Shown: one piece after another, positions 32,462 through 42,380 of the stretch
How positions within the stretch are numbered: the first letter of the stretch is position 1
Layout of the letters: every line of letters begins with the position of its first letter
Origin: Paenibacillus aurantius
GTDB lineage: Bacteria > Bacillota > Bacilli > Paenibacillales > NBRC-103111
NCBI RefSeq assembly: GCF_032268605.1
Contig: NZ_CP130318.1
Coordinates: 2,576,001-2,640,000 of the forward strand
Direction of reading: 5' to 3'
Length of the DNA: 64,000 nt
Translations under genes and position numbers: made by a program
The notes under the pieces: generated by a model
Databases searched by the model: none
The model's input: the letters and a program-made list of their open reading frames with translations, nothing else
Told to the model about the DNA's origin: nothing

Positions 32462-33385
32462 GTGAGAAGATTATATACCATCAAAGAAGCAGCACTTAGA
32501 ACGGGACTCTCCACCCAATTGATCCGCAAATGGGAGGAGCGGTACGAAGCCGTTATTCCTTCGCGCTTTCCGAACGGCTACCGGGGCTACACTCAGGAGA
32601 ATATAGATACGCTGCTTTGGCTGAAGAAGAAAGCGGATGAAGGCATTCCGATCGGGATGGCGGTCCAGGAGCACCGGCTGATGGCGGAGAGACCTGACCC
32701 GTCCGAGATCAAATCCTCCGGTGAAGCACCGGGAGAGGATTATGTCGGGAGCCTGCTCCAAAGCTTTCTTAACTTGGATGCCTATGCCGCCCAGCATCTT
32801 TTTGACCGGATGCTTTCCCGCCATCATATGGATTACGTTCTGCTGGAGGTTCTCCAGCCCGTCCTGGTGGAGCTCGGGAAGCGCTGGGAGAGCGGGGAGA
32901 TTTCCGAGTTTCAGGAGCATTTCGGGAGCCATTTTGTAAGGGACCGTCTCCTTGCCCTGAAGAACATGTATCGCTCTCCGGTAGACGGGCCCTTGCTCGT
33001 CACCTCGTGCTCCCCGAATGAGCGGCATGAGCTGGGCGTGCTGATTCTTGTCTATTTCGCCGCCCAAAGCGGCTTTCGGATCGTTCATCTCGGCACCTCG
33101 CCATCGGAGAAAGGAATTGTGGACTGTCTGCACCGATTCAAGCCGGCCGCCTTTGCTTTCTCCTCTTCCTCGAGAATGCTGCTTGCGGAAGCCGAGTCGT
33201 TCTACCGCGAGCTCGACAGGCTCATCGAAGAGAACGGGTATCCCACGAAGGTGGTCGTAGGCGGCTCCGTTGTTCGGGAAGACGGCACCATGCCGGGGAC
33301 CAAGCACGTTCATATGCTGACCGGAGACGCCAGAGTCGCGATAGAGAAGATGAGAAACCTCATCCGGAATCCGGCACTCCATTGA
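32462..33385 (+). CDS. CarH-like MerR-family regulator with cobalamin-binding domain
   Basis: 307 residues: MerR winged helix (YTIKEAALRTGLSTQLIRKWEERY, 1-70), a four-helix B12-cap domain (about 95-165) and a B12-binding Rossmann domain (175-300). E187-R-H189-E-L-G192 is the ExHxxG lower-ligand motif; S234 and GG (267-268) continue the B12 signature. W142 with E152-H153 reproduces the W-x9-EH motif of light-sensing CarH proteins. The residue after Trp, which is the light-state His ligand in Thermus CarH, is Glu143 here. Predicted to bind adenosylcobalamin, tetramerise in the dark and repress, and release DNA in light. Ends at its own terminator. Confidence 0.8.
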   Translation: MRRLYTIKEAALRTGLSTQLIRKWEERYEAVIPSRFPNGYRGYTQENIDTLLWLKKKADEGIPIGMAVQEHRLMAERPDPSEIKSSGEAPGEDYVGSLLQSFLNLDAYAAQHLFDRMLSRHHMDYVLLEVLQPVLVELGKRWESGEISEFQEHFGSHFVRDRLLALKNMYRSPVDGPLLVTSCSPNERHELGVLILVYFAAQSGFRIVHLGTSPSEKGIVDCLHRFKPAAFAFSSSSRMLLAEAESFYRELDRLIEENGYPTKVVVGGSVVREDGTMPGTKHVHMLTGDARVAIEKMRNLIRNPALH

Positions 33386-33400
33386 ATAGAACGAAACAAA

Positions 33401-33432
33401 AAAACTCACCGGGCCTCAGGCCGGTGAGTTTT
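33401..33432. terminator. Bidirectional terminator, CarH-like gene / rqcH
   Basis: 12-bp stem AAAACTCACCGG/CCGGTGAGTTTT with loop GCCTCAGG, between convergent genes; it includes the rqcH stop. Confidence 0.8.
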
Positions 33433-35170
33433 GCATTTGTTTGATGAGCTTTTCGTCGGGCGTTACATATAAAGTTTTTTGATGGTCGTAGATCACAAAC
33501 CCGGGCTTGGCTCCGCTAGGCTTGCGTACGTGCCGGATAAGCGTATAATCGACCGGAACCTGGCTCGACTCCTTGGCCTGGCTGTAATAGGCGGCGAGCG
33601 AGGCGGCCTCGAGCAGAGTGGCCTCTCCATAGGAGGCGCTTCGGATGACGACGTGGGAGCCGGGAATATCCTTCGTATGAAGCCACGTATCGCTGGCATG
33701 AGACAGCCGGTTGGTCAAATACTCGTTCTGGATGTTGTTCTTGCCCACATAGATATCGATTCCTTCACTGGACACGTAGCGGGTGAGGGCGGGCTTGTCC
33801 TTTTTCTTCTTCTTGGCCTGCTTGCGTCCCCGGTCCCGGACATACCCCTGCTCGACCAGTTCCTCACGAATCTCCTCGATATCCGCCAGGCTCGCGCTGT
33901 TCAGCTGTTGAAGCAGCGAGTCGAGGTAGCGGATCTCCTCATGGGTTTGAACGAGCTGCTCCTCCACGGCCAGAAGGCTGTTCTTGGTTTTGGTGTACTT
34001 CTTGAAGTAACGCTGGCTGTTCTCCGAAGGGGTCAGCAGCGGATCCAGAGCTATCGTGACCGGCTTCTGCTCTTCGTCGTAATAGTTGACGACCTCCACT
34101 TCCTTGTCGCCTTTCTTGAGCAGATGGAGGGAGGCGGTCAGCAGCTCCCCGAGAATGCGGTACTTGTCCGCGTCCTTCGCTTCCTCCAAGGTTTCTTCCA
34201 ATTTCTCCAGCTTCTTGCCGTTCTTGTTCCGTTCATTGATTAGAAAACGCTGCAGATCTCCCGTTCTCTGCTTGACAGCATCCTTTTCGGCCTTGTCCCC
34301 ATAAAAGGCTTCGAGGCATTCGCTTACCGAGGAGAACGTCTCCCGTTCCCCTTGAATATGCGTTAGCTCGATGACCGAAAAGGCCGACTTGCCCGTTGCC
34401 GCATCCTCCCGGATTTCAGGGAAATAGCGGTTATCCCGGATATTGGACAGAATGCCTTCAAAGGCGTTCCCTAAAGCGTCCAACGGGCCGATCCGATCAC
34501 GCTCGGCACGGGAACGGAAGACCGTCTCCGCCGCAGCGAGAGGGCTGATCCCGCTGAATGCCCCTACCAGACGTTTGGCCAATTGGCCCTCTGACTCGTC
34601 GGCCTCGGCAGCTTGCCCCAGGATTTCCCTAAAAGCATCGCGGTCTACGGTAAGGGGATCCGCTTTCCCCTGCTCCGGAGGCGGGGTATAGGAGCTGCCC
34701 GGCAGCACGATCCGGTGGGAGCTGATCGCCGGCGTCACATGCTGGATCCCGTCCAGAATCGTCCCGGTTCGGGGATCAATAAGAATGATATTGCTGTGGC
34801 GTCCCATAATTTCCACCACAATTCTCTTGAGGTAGACGTCTCCAAGTTCGTCCCGCTGCCGGATGTCCATATGGACGATCCGTTCCGTTCCGACCTGGCG
34901 TACCTCTTCGATCACGCCGCCTTCGCAGTGCTTCCGCAGAAGCATGCAAAACATAGGCGCTTCCTGGGGATTCTGAAACGACTGCCGGGTCAAATGGATC
35001 CTCGGGTAGGTTGGATTGGCCGAAAGCAGAAGCTTCAGGTTGCTCGCCTGCGCTCGTAATTGCATAACAATATCGGTTCCGGAAGGCTGGTGGATCTTGG
35101 CGATCCGGCCTCCGGTCAATTTCTGAAGCTCGTGCACCATGCCGCGCACCACTAGTCCGTCTAAAGCCAT
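33416..35170 (-). CDS. rqcH: RqcH (NFACT family), ribosome quality control factor
   Basis: Binds stalled 50S subunits carrying peptidyl-tRNA and directs alanine tailing for degradation; the family was once called fibronectin-binding protein. N-terminal NFACT-N domain (MALDGLVVRGMVHELQKLTGGRIAKIHQP), a long coiled coil in the middle (KNGKKLEKLEETLEEAKDADKYRILGELL) and the NFACT-R domain at the end (RYVSSEGIDIYVGKNNIQNEYLTNRLSHASDTWLHTKDIPGSHVVIR). ATG 35170 behind GGAGTG gives 584 residues and the usual start. Divergent from the calcium ATPase, as yloA-yloB are neighbours in Bacillus. Confidence 0.92.
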   Translation of the reverse strand: MALDGLVVRGMVHELQKLTGGRIAKIHQPSGTDIVMQLRAQASNLKLLLSANPTYPRIHLTRQSFQNPQEAPMFCMLLRKHCEGGVIEEVRQVGTERIVHMDIRQRDELGDVYLKRIVVEIMGRHSNIILIDPRTGTILDGIQHVTPAISSHRIVLPGSSYTPPPEQGKADPLTVDRDAFREILGQAAEADESEGQLAKRLVGAFSGISPLAAAETVFRSRAERDRIGPLDALGNAFEGILSNIRDNRYFPEIREDAATGKSAFSVIELTHIQGERETFSSVSECLEAFYGDKAEKDAVKQRTGDLQRFLINERNKNGKKLEKLEETLEEAKDADKYRILGELLTASLHLLKKGDKEVEVVNYYDEEQKPVTIALDPLLTPSENSQRYFKKYTKTKNSLLAVEEQLVQTHEEIRYLDSLLQQLNSASLADIEEIREELVEQGYVRDRGRKQAKKKKKDKPALTRYVSSEGIDIYVGKNNIQNEYLTNRLSHASDTWLHTKDIPGSHVVIRSASYGEATLLEAASLAAYYSQAKESSQVPVDYTLIRHVRKPSGAKPGFVIYDHQKTLYVTPDEKLIKQMQNSPA

Positions 35171-35355
35171 AAGGTTACACTCCATTTCCGGGGGATAGGC
35201 CCCGTTCAATTCCATCCTGTACTATCATGCCATATTTGAACGCAAATTTTAAGGGCGCGGTTGGCTGTAAACCATTCTTTCGTTTGGGATATTCCGACGC
35301 TTGTCTGAATAGATTTAAATTCAGGAGGCTGTCCGACGATCAGGGAGGGAATGGA

Positions 35356-38130
35356 ATGAGTCAGAAGAAGTGGTATCAAATGTCCGTGGAGGAGACGCTG
35401 CACACCCAGCAATCGGACCCGAATCACGGGCTGTCCTGGGAAGCCGTTCGGCAGAGGCAGGAGGAACGAGGACCGAATGTTCTGTCGGAGGGGAAATCGG
35501 TATCGCCCGTTACCTTGTTTCTGAATCAATTCAAAGATTTTATGGTACTGGTGCTGATGGGAGCTACTCTGGTGTCCGGTCTTCTCGGGGAATACCTGGA
35601 TGCCATTACCATCGTGGCCATCATCCTCATTAACGGCATTCTCGGATTTATCCAGGAATTCCGGGCGGAGCGTTCACTTAAGTCGCTCAAGGAGCTGTCT
35701 GCGCCGACGGCCAAGGTGGTGAGGGAAGGAGCCCAGCATCTGCTTTCCGCTAAAGAGCTGGTAGAGGGCGACCTCGTCATGCTCGAAGCGGGGGACCGTA
35801 TTCCCGCAGACATCCGATGGATGGAGACGAATGGCGTTTATGTCGAAGAATCCGCCTTGACGGGCGAATCCGTTCCGGTAAGCAAGCATACGGATGCTCT
35901 TCGGGATGCCGAAGTCCCGCTCGGGGATCAGCGAAATTTAGGCTTTATGGGTACGATGCTCACCCGGGGGACGGCGAAAGGCGTGGTGGTCCGGACCGGG
36001 ATGGACACGGAGATGGGCAAAATCGCCGGCCTGATTCAAGGGACGGAAGCGATGGAAACGCCCTTGCAGCACCGCCTGGAGCAGCTTGGCAAAATTCTCA
36101 TTCTCGTTTCCATCGGGCTGACCGTCATGGTCGTGCTCGCGGGTATTCTTCACGGACAGCCGCCTTATGCGATGTTCCTCGCCGGAGTCAGTCTCGCGGT
36201 GGCGGCCATTCCCGAAGGCCTGCCGGCCATCGTAACCATTGCTCTTGCCCTTGGCGTGCAGCGAATGATCAAACGTAAAGCGATTGTCAGGAAGCTTCCC
36301 TCGGTGGAAACCTTGGGCTGCGCCTCCGTCATTTGCTCGGACAAGACCGGCACCTTGACGCAGAACAAGATGACCGTGACCCATCTATGGCGGGGAGGAG
36401 ACCTGCTGGAAGTAACCGGGGACGGCTACACGCCTCACGGGGATATTCTGCACAACGGTAAGCCGGCCGACCTGCGCCAGGATCCCTCTCTTCGCCGTTT
36501 GATGCAAATTTCCGTGCTTTGCAACAATGCTACCCTGCATAAGGAAGAGACGGAGAGCAAGGGCAAGAAAAGCCGGGAGGAAGCCGCCGAAAGCTGGCAG
36601 ATCAAAGGGGACCCGACGGAAGGCGCCTTGGTCGTCCTGGGAGCGAAAGCCGGCTTGACGCAGGAGTCGCTCGCAGACACGTTTAACCGGGTAGGCGAAT
36701 ACCCGTTTGATTCGGAGCGCAAACGGATGTCCGTGCTGCTGGAGCACCAGGGCGGCCGGCTCGTTTTTACAAAGGGTGCTCCGGACATGCTGCTCCAGCA
36801 GTGCCAATACATTCTCTGGGACGACAAAATCATCCCTTTTACCAATACCTTGAAAACAAAAGTGATGGCGGCGAATGAAGGGATGGCCAAATCGGCTCTC
36901 CGCGTTCTCGGCTTGGCTTACCGGGAAATGAAAAGCAGCGAAAGAAACGACAGCCAGGACTCCGTGGAGGCGAACCTCGTGTTCGTCGGGTTGACCGGCA
37001 TGATCGATCCGCCGCGCAAGGAAGTACGGGATGCCATCTCCAAATGCAAAAAAGCCGGGATCAAGACGGTGATGATCACCGGGGATCACTTGACCACGGC
37101 CGAGGCGATTGCCAAGCAGCTGGGCATGCTTCCCGCTAACGGCATGACCCTGAACGGCCAGCAGATCGAGGCTATGTCGGATGAAGAGCTGGACGGGAAG
37201 GTGGAGAACACGTACGTGTACGCCCGCGTCTCGCCGGAGCACAAACTTAGAATTGTGAAATCCCTGCAGCGCGGGGGGCATGTGGTGGCCATGACGGGAG
37301 ACGGGGTGAACGATGCTCCGGCCATCAAAGCGGCGGATATCGGCATCTCGATGGGCATCAACGGCACGGATGTGTCCAAGGAAGCCTCCGCGCTTATTCT
37401 CAGCGACGATAATTTCGCCACGATTGTCGCCGCGATTGAAGAGGGCCGCGGAATTTACGAGAACATCCGGAAGTTCATCCGTTACCTGCTGGCCTCCAAT
37501 GTCGGCGAAATTTTGACGATGTTCCTGGCGATGATGATGGGCATGCCGCTTCCGCTCGTTCCCATTCAAATCCTGTGGGTCAACCTGGTAACCGATGGTC
37601 TGCCCGCCATGGCGCTAGGGGTGGACCAGGCCGAGAAGGATTTGATGCAGCACAGCCCGCGTTCCGCCAAGGAGAATATTTTTGCTAGAAGGCTGGGTTG
37701 GAAAATTATTTCCAGAGGGATTCTGATAGGTCTCTGTACGCTTGGGGCCTTCTGGATTACGCTTCATACCAACCCGAGCGGCGCCGGAACGCTTGTTAAA
37801 GCCCAGACGGTGGCTTTCGCCACTCTTGTCATGGCCCAGCTCATCCATGTATTTGACTGCCGCAGCTCGCGGTCCATCTTCCACCGCAATCCGCTGCAGA
37901 ACCGGTATCTTGTCGTCGCGGTGCTGTCCTCCGTCGCCCTTATGCTGTGCGTGATGTACGTGCCGGTCCTTCAGCCCATCTTCAAAACCGTTCCGATCGG
38001 GACGGCCGAATGGATCCTCGTGCTCGTAGCCGCCGCCATTCCATCCGTACTGATGGGGATCGGAAGCGTGTCCCAAAATCCGGGCAAAAAGAAAAAGCTC
38101 ACCTATTCCTCCAAGCCGGTGACCCGCTAA
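35356..38130 (+). CDS. P-type Ca2+-transporting ATPase (SERCA type)
   Basis: Plasma-membrane calcium export pump, similar to Bacillus YloB. 924 residues with the complete P-type set: TGES in the actuator domain, PEGLPAI in M4, the phosphorylated Asp in CSDKTGTLTQNKM, a KGAPD nucleotide site, MITGDH and MTGDGVNDAPA. M5/M6 calcium ligands are in NVGEILTM and NLVTDGLPA. ATG 35356 follows GGGAGGGA; longer readings of the frame run into the rqcH control region. Confidence 0.93.
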   Translation: MSQKKWYQMSVEETLHTQQSDPNHGLSWEAVRQRQEERGPNVLSEGKSVSPVTLFLNQFKDFMVLVLMGATLVSGLLGEYLDAITIVAIILINGILGFIQEFRAERSLKSLKELSAPTAKVVREGAQHLLSAKELVEGDLVMLEAGDRIPADIRWMETNGVYVEESALTGESVPVSKHTDALRDAEVPLGDQRNLGFMGTMLTRGTAKGVVVRTGMDTEMGKIAGLIQGTEAMETPLQHRLEQLGKILILVSIGLTVMVVLAGILHGQPPYAMFLAGVSLAVAAIPEGLPAIVTIALALGVQRMIKRKAIVRKLPSVETLGCASVICSDKTGTLTQNKMTVTHLWRGGDLLEVTGDGYTPHGDILHNGKPADLRQDPSLRRLMQISVLCNNATLHKEETESKGKKSREEAAESWQIKGDPTEGALVVLGAKAGLTQESLADTFNRVGEYPFDSERKRMSVLLEHQGGRLVFTKGAPDMLLQQCQYILWDDKIIPFTNTLKTKVMAANEGMAKSALRVLGLAYREMKSSERNDSQDSVEANLVFVGLTGMIDPPRKEVRDAISKCKKAGIKTVMITGDHLTTAEAIAKQLGMLPANGMTLNGQQIEAMSDEELDGKVENTYVYARVSPEHKLRIVKSLQRGGHVVAMTGDGVNDAPAIKAADIGISMGINGTDVSKEASALILSDDNFATIVAAIEEGRGIYENIRKFIRYLLASNVGEILTMFLAMMMGMPLPLVPIQILWVNLVTDGLPAMALGVDQAEKDLMQHSPRSAKENIFARRLGWKIISRGILIGLCTLGAFWITLHTNPSGAGTLVKAQTVAFATLVMAQLIHVFDCRSSRSIFHRNPLQNRYLVVAVLSSVALMLCVMYVPVLQPIFKTVPIGTAEWILVLVAAAIPSVLMGIGSVSQNPGKKKKLTYSSKPVTR

Positions 38131-38161
38131 ACCGGGTGTAGGTTGAGTGGACCATAGGGAA

Positions 38162-38193
38162 GGAGCCGATCCCAGGCGGTCGGCTTCTTTTTT
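38162..38193 (+). terminator. Terminator of the Ca-ATPase gene
   Basis: Stem AGCCGA/TCGGCT with a 10-base loop, then TCTTTTTT. Between here and 38377 I find only the dapF promoter. Confidence 0.7.
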
Positions 38194-38308
38194 ATGGGCT
38201 TACGTGCAGGAAGGGGAAGTGGAAACGCTCCCATTGCCGGATGCTTCGTTGGCTATTCTTCTAGTGCAGGAAGAAAAGGGGGAATCGGCCTGTTTTAGCA
38301 GGAATGGC

Positions 38309-38337
38309 TTCACTTTTCGAGCATTATTAGCTATGAT
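38309..38337 (+). promoter_or_regulatory. Candidate dapF promoter
   Basis: TTCACT (38309-38314), 17-bp spacer, TATGAT (38332-38337). Confidence 0.5.
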
Positions 38338-38377
38338 AGGTGCTATCTATTCTTAATGGAGCAGGGGTGCGGCGGCT

Positions 38378-39220
38378 GTGAAGTTTACGAAAATGCACGG
38401 ATTGGGCAATGATTTTATTGTAATAGGAGACCGGCAGGAGCTTCCGGCGGAAGCGGCCCGTCTTGCCGTGAAGCTCTGCGACCGGAACTTTGGAATCGGA
38501 GCGGACGGGATGGTCTATCTTCTTCCTTCGGACAAAGCGGACTATCAGATGCGTATCATCAACTCCGACGGCTCCGAAGCGGAGCAGTGCGGGAATGCGA
38601 TCCGCTGCGCGGCCAAATATCTGTATGACCGGGGAATGGTATCCTCGGAGGAGCTTATGATAGAGACGTTCGGAGCGGGCGCGCAGAAGGTAACGGTTAG
38701 GGTCGAGAACGGGAAGGCCGCTGCCGTGAAGGTGGACATGGGCAAGCCCATCCTCGAAGGGCGCAAGGTTCCGACTACCATAGACCGGACGCCGGTCGTG
38801 AACCAGCCGATCGAAGCGGGCGGGGAATCTTATCATTTCACGGCCGTCTCCATGGGCAACCCGCACTGCGTCATTTTCGTGGATGACGCGGTTGCCTTCG
38901 ATTTGGGGAAATGGGGTCCGCAGCTGGAGACTCATCCTTATTTTCCGAATAAGGTTAACGTGGAATTCGCAACCGTCCGGGACCGGAATCATATCGATAT
39001 GCGGGTATGGGAGCGCGGAGCCGGCCCGACGCTCGCCTGCGGCACGGGAGCCTGTGCGACGCTGGTCGCGTCTGTCTTGAACGGCAAGGCAGACCGGGAG
39101 GCGGTCGTTTCACTGAAAGGCGGAGACCTGCAGATCGAGTGGAACGAAGCGGACGGACACCTCTATATGACAGGCCCGGCCGAAGAGGTATTCGAAGGCC
39201 GGCTGGCTGCGGAGGAGTAA
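38378..39220 (+). CDS. dapF: Diaminopimelate epimerase
   Basis: Converts LL- to meso-diaminopimelate for lysine and peptidoglycan. The two catalytic cysteines are in SEAEQCGNAIRC and LACGTGACA; HGLGNDFIV near the start is the family signature. 280 residues. GTG start; the ribosome site is weak (GGAG 16 bases off, GGGG nearer), so initiation may be limited. It sits inside a block that is otherwise like Bacillus, where yloC follows the ATPase directly. Confidence 0.93.
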   Translation: MKFTKMHGLGNDFIVIGDRQELPAEAARLAVKLCDRNFGIGADGMVYLLPSDKADYQMRIINSDGSEAEQCGNAIRCAAKYLYDRGMVSSEELMIETFGAGAQKVTVRVENGKAAAVKVDMGKPILEGRKVPTTIDRTPVVNQPIEAGGESYHFTAVSMGNPHCVIFVDDAVAFDLGKWGPQLETHPYFPNKVNVEFATVRDRNHIDMRVWERGAGPTLACGTGACATLVASVLNGKADREAVVSLKGGDLQIEWNEADGHLYMTGPAEEVFEGRLAAEE

Positions 39221-39272
39221 AAGGATTCCGGCGCCAGCCGGATTTTAATAAGGAAGTTAGGTGGGATGACGG

Positions 39273-41156
39273 ATGAAACCCGATTTGCGCGAAGCCCTGA
39301 AGGAAAGGGTCTTGACCGGAGACGGTGCCATGGGGACCTATTTGTATGAACAGGGCTTTCCTGTGGGGATCTCCTATGAGGAATTGAATTTGACCCGGCC
39401 TGAGGTTATCCGGGATGTGCATAGAAGCTATTACGAAGCCGGAGCCCGGGTGATCGAAACGAACACGTTCTCGGCGAACCGGGAGAAGCTGTCCAAGTTC
39501 GGGCTGGAGCAGGAGGTCGAGGCTATTAACCGGGCCGGGGTGGAGCTCGCCCGTTCCTCGGTGGGCGCCGACGCCTACGTGGTCGGTGCGGTAGGCTCCC
39601 TGCGCACCGCCCGCCGCCGGATGATCCCGGCGGAACAAATCAAGCAGGACTTGAGCCAGCAGATCGTGGTGCTTCTTCAGGCGGGAGTCGACGGCATTCT
39701 TCTGGAGACGTTCTACGAATGGGAAGAAATGAATCTCGTGCTCGGCCTGATCCGAAAGTTGAGTACGGTTCCCGTCATCTGCCAGTTTGCCACCGACGGC
39801 AGCGGCTCCACCCAGGACGGGATTTCCTATCCGGAAGCCTTTCAGCGCTTGAAGGACGAAGGCGCGGATGTGGTCGGCTTCAACTGCCACAGCGGTCCGA
39901 ACGGCATCCTGAGGGCCCTTGAGAAAGTGAGCGGCGCAAGCGGACTCCCCTTCTCCGTGTTCCCCAATGCCGGTCTCCCCGGGTTGGTGGACGGAAGGCT
40001 GACGTTCCGGGCGACTCCGGAGTATTTTGGCGACACCGCGCGCCGGTTTGCGGACCTAGGGGCCAGGTTGATCGGCGGCTGCTGCGGGACCAATCCGGAG
40101 CATGTCGCCGCGATGGCGAAGGCTCTGGAAGGCTATGTGCCCGGTTCGGGAGCCGCCCGGCAGGAGCAGGCGGAGCGCCCGGTCGAACTCCGGACGGAGC
40201 CCGCCTCCGTTGTTGCATCAGCTGGCGGCCCGGCGGAGGAACCGACTGTTCTGGACCTGGTGAAGGAACGGCATACGGTCATCGTCGAGCTGGACTCTCC
40301 CCGCGGGCTGTCCATTGAGAAGTTCATGAAGGGAGCGGCCGCCCTGAAGGAGGCCGGGGCTGACGCCATTACGATGGCCGACAATTCGCTCGCCCAGACC
40401 CGGATGAGCAACCTGTCGATGGGGTACCTCGTGAAGGACAGACTGGGGATGCGCCCGCTTCTTCATATTGCCTGCCGGGACCGGAATCTGATAGGAACGC
40501 AGTCCCACCTGATGGGACTTCATGCGCTCGGCATCAATCATGTGCTCGCCATTACGGGGGACCCCGCAAGAGTGGGAGACCTGCCCGCGGCAAGCTCCGT
40601 TTACGATATGAATTCGATCGATCTTATCCGGATGACGAAGCAGCTGAACGACGGCCACGCCTTCTCCGGTAAGCCGCTCAAGGAAAAAGCCCGCTTCATC
40701 GTCGGAGCCGCCTTTGATCCCAATGTGAAATACTTGGAGAAGGCTGTCCAGCGCATGGAGAAAAAAATCGAGGCCGGAGCGGACTTTTTTATGACCCAGC
40801 CGGTATACGAGCACGAGAAAATAGAAATGCTGTATGAAGCTACCAAACATCTCCAGGTGCCTATATTCATAGGGATCATGCCGCTAATCAGCGGACGAAA
40901 CGCCGAATTCCTGCATAACGAAGTCCCCGGAATCCGCATCCCCGACGGCATCCGCAAGAGGATGGCGGGGCTGGAGGGAGAAGAGGGCCGGAGGGTCGGC
41001 ACGGAGATTGCAAGAGAGCTTACGGATACGGCGATTCGCTATTTTAAAGGCATCTATTATATGACGCCGATTCTTTTTTACGAGATGACGGCCGAGCTTA
41101 CAAGGCACGTTTGGAAAAAGACAAACGCCCTTGTACCCGGTAACAAAATGAATTAA
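39273..41156 (+). CDS. Bifunctional homocysteine S-methyltransferase / methylenetetrahydrofolate reductase
   Basis: Two-domain enzyme of methionine synthesis, like Bacillus YitJ. Residues 1-290 form the homocysteine methyltransferase barrel with zinc ligands in GFNCHSG and GGCCGT; residues about 325-620 form the MTHFR domain (VIVELDSPRGL, HIACRDRN, ITGDPAR, FFMTQPVYE). An Ala/Glu/Pro linker joins them. Only 52 bases separate it from dapF, so there is no room for a SAM riboswitch and it probably depends on the dapF transcript. Ribosome site AGGTGGGATGACGG is moderate. Confidence 0.92.
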   Translation: MKPDLREALKERVLTGDGAMGTYLYEQGFPVGISYEELNLTRPEVIRDVHRSYYEAGARVIETNTFSANREKLSKFGLEQEVEAINRAGVELARSSVGADAYVVGAVGSLRTARRRMIPAEQIKQDLSQQIVVLLQAGVDGILLETFYEWEEMNLVLGLIRKLSTVPVICQFATDGSGSTQDGISYPEAFQRLKDEGADVVGFNCHSGPNGILRALEKVSGASGLPFSVFPNAGLPGLVDGRLTFRATPEYFGDTARRFADLGARLIGGCCGTNPEHVAAMAKALEGYVPGSGAARQEQAERPVELRTEPASVVASAGGPAEEPTVLDLVKERHTVIVELDSPRGLSIEKFMKGAAALKEAGADAITMADNSLAQTRMSNLSMGYLVKDRLGMRPLLHIACRDRNLIGTQSHLMGLHALGINHVLAITGDPARVGDLPAASSVYDMNSIDLIRMTKQLNDGHAFSGKPLKEKARFIVGAAFDPNVKYLEKAVQRMEKKIEAGADFFMTQPVYEHEKIEMLYEATKHLQVPIFIGIMPLISGRNAEFLHNEVPGIRIPDGIRKRMAGLEGEEGRRVGTEIARELTDTAIRYFKGIYYMTPILFYEMTAELTRHVWKKTNALVPGNKMN

Positions 41157-41181
41157 AATAGGGTATCGGATGTGATGGCAC

Positions 41182-42069
41182 ATGATTCGCAGCATGACCG
41201 GGTTCGGACAAGCGAGCCGTACGACAGCCGGTTTTCGCATGCACGCCGAAGTGAAAACGGTGAACCACCGGTATTTGGAAGCGTCGCTTCGCCTTCCTCC
41301 CGGCTACTCCGCTCTCGAGGAGTCCTTGAAGCGGGAGATCCGGGAGAGAATGAAGCGGGGCCGGGTGGATGCGGTCGTGACCATCAGCCGGGAAGGCTCC
41401 GGGGAACGAAGCGGCGCCGCCGCGATCGACTGGGAGCTTGCCGGACGTTATGTGGAAGCGGCCCAAGCCCTGAAGGAGAGATTCGGCCTTCCCGGCGAGG
41501 TAACCGCTAAGGATCTATTGGCTCTGCCGGGGCTGTTCCTCACGGAAAGCCCTGCGGAAGAGGGGCATGAGCCGGTAGCGGCGCTCGTAAACGAATGTTT
41601 CCGGGATGCCTTGGAGCAGGCGGTAACCATGAGGAAGCGGGAAGGAGCCTTCCTTCAGAAGGATCTTTCCGAGAGGCTGTCTTCCCTGCGAAGTCTGCAT
41701 TCCCTGCTCTCGTCCCTGGCTCCCCTTACGGTGGAGGAATACCGCTCCCGGCTGAGGCAGAGGATCAGCGACCTGCTGGGCGAGGTGCCCGTCGATGAGC
41801 AGAGGCTCGCGAACGAAACGGCCTTTTTTGCTGAGCGGGCGGACATTCAGGAGGAGCTGACGCGGCTCGAGAGTCATTTCGGCCAGTTCGCCGGTCTGCT
41901 GGAAGCCGAGGAGCCCGCAGGGCGCAAGCTTGATTTTCTCATTCAGGAAATGAACCGCGAAGTGAACACGATAGGCTCCAAAGGCTCCCAAGCGCAGATT
42001 TCTGCAGCGGTCGTGGAATGGAAGGCGGAGCTGGAGAAAATCCGCGAGCAGGTACAGAATATCGAATAA
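41182..42069 (+). CDS. YicC/YloC family endoribonuclease
   Basis: 295 residues beginning [12 protein letters not shown], with [19 protein letters not shown] and [19 protein letters not shown] near the C-terminus, the YicC family signatures. YicC-type proteins are metal-dependent endoribonucleases acting on small RNAs and mRNA. First gene of the conserved yloC-remA-gmk-rpoZ string. The ribosome site is unusual (GGATGTGATGG only). Confidence 0.9.
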   Translation: MIRSMTGFGQASRTTAGFRMHAEVKTVNHRYLEASLRLPPGYSALEESLKREIRERMKRGRVDAVVTISREGSGERSGAAAIDWELAGRYVEAAQALKERFGLPGEVTAKDLLALPGLFLTESPAEEGHEPVAALVNECFRDALEQAVTMRKREGAFLQKDLSERLSSLRSLHSLLSSLAPLTVEEYRSRLRQRISDLLGEVPVDEQRLANETAFFAERADIQEELTRLESHFGQFAGLLEAEEPAGRKLDFLIQEMNREVNTIGSKGSQAQISAAVVEWKAELEKIREQVQNIE

Positions 42070-42119
42070 CATCTAATTCATTCTATAAATTGGTTCAAGA
42101 GAGGCTTGGGAGGAACAAG

Positions 42120-42380
42120 ATGGCTATCAAATTAATCAACATCGGATTCGGAAACATCGTTTCCGCGAACCGCATCATCTCGATAGTAAGCCCGGAGTCG
42201 GCACCGATTAAGCGTATCATTCAGGAAGCCCGGGACCGGCATATGCTGATTGACGCTACATACGGCAGACGGACGCGGGCGGTCATCATTACGGACAGCG
42301 ACCACGTGATCCTGTCTGCGGTGCAGCCCGAAACGGTAGCCCATCGACTTTCGAACAAGGACGACGATCATGACGAATAA
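42120..42380 (+). CDS. remA: Extracellular matrix regulator RemA (DUF370)
   Basis: 86-residue DNA-binding protein which in Bacillus forms rings and activates biofilm-matrix and osmoprotection operons. Sequence [33 protein letters not shown] and [29 protein letters not shown] is nearly invariant in the family. ATG 42120 behind GGGAGGAAC. Overlaps gmk by 11 bases. Confidence 0.95.
   Translation: MAIKLINIGFGNIVSANRIISIVSPESAPIKRIIQEARDRHMLIDATYGRRTRAVIITDSDHVILSAVQPETVAHRLSNKDDDHDE

Noticed and set aside
38147-38356. Small 69-codon frame between the Ca-ATPase and dapF
   Set aside because: It runs through the ATPase terminator and the dapF promoter and has no ribosome site.
39221-39272. SAM riboswitch before the methionine-synthesis enzyme
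   Set aside because: Only 52 bases lie between dapF and this gene, with no S-box elements or terminator.
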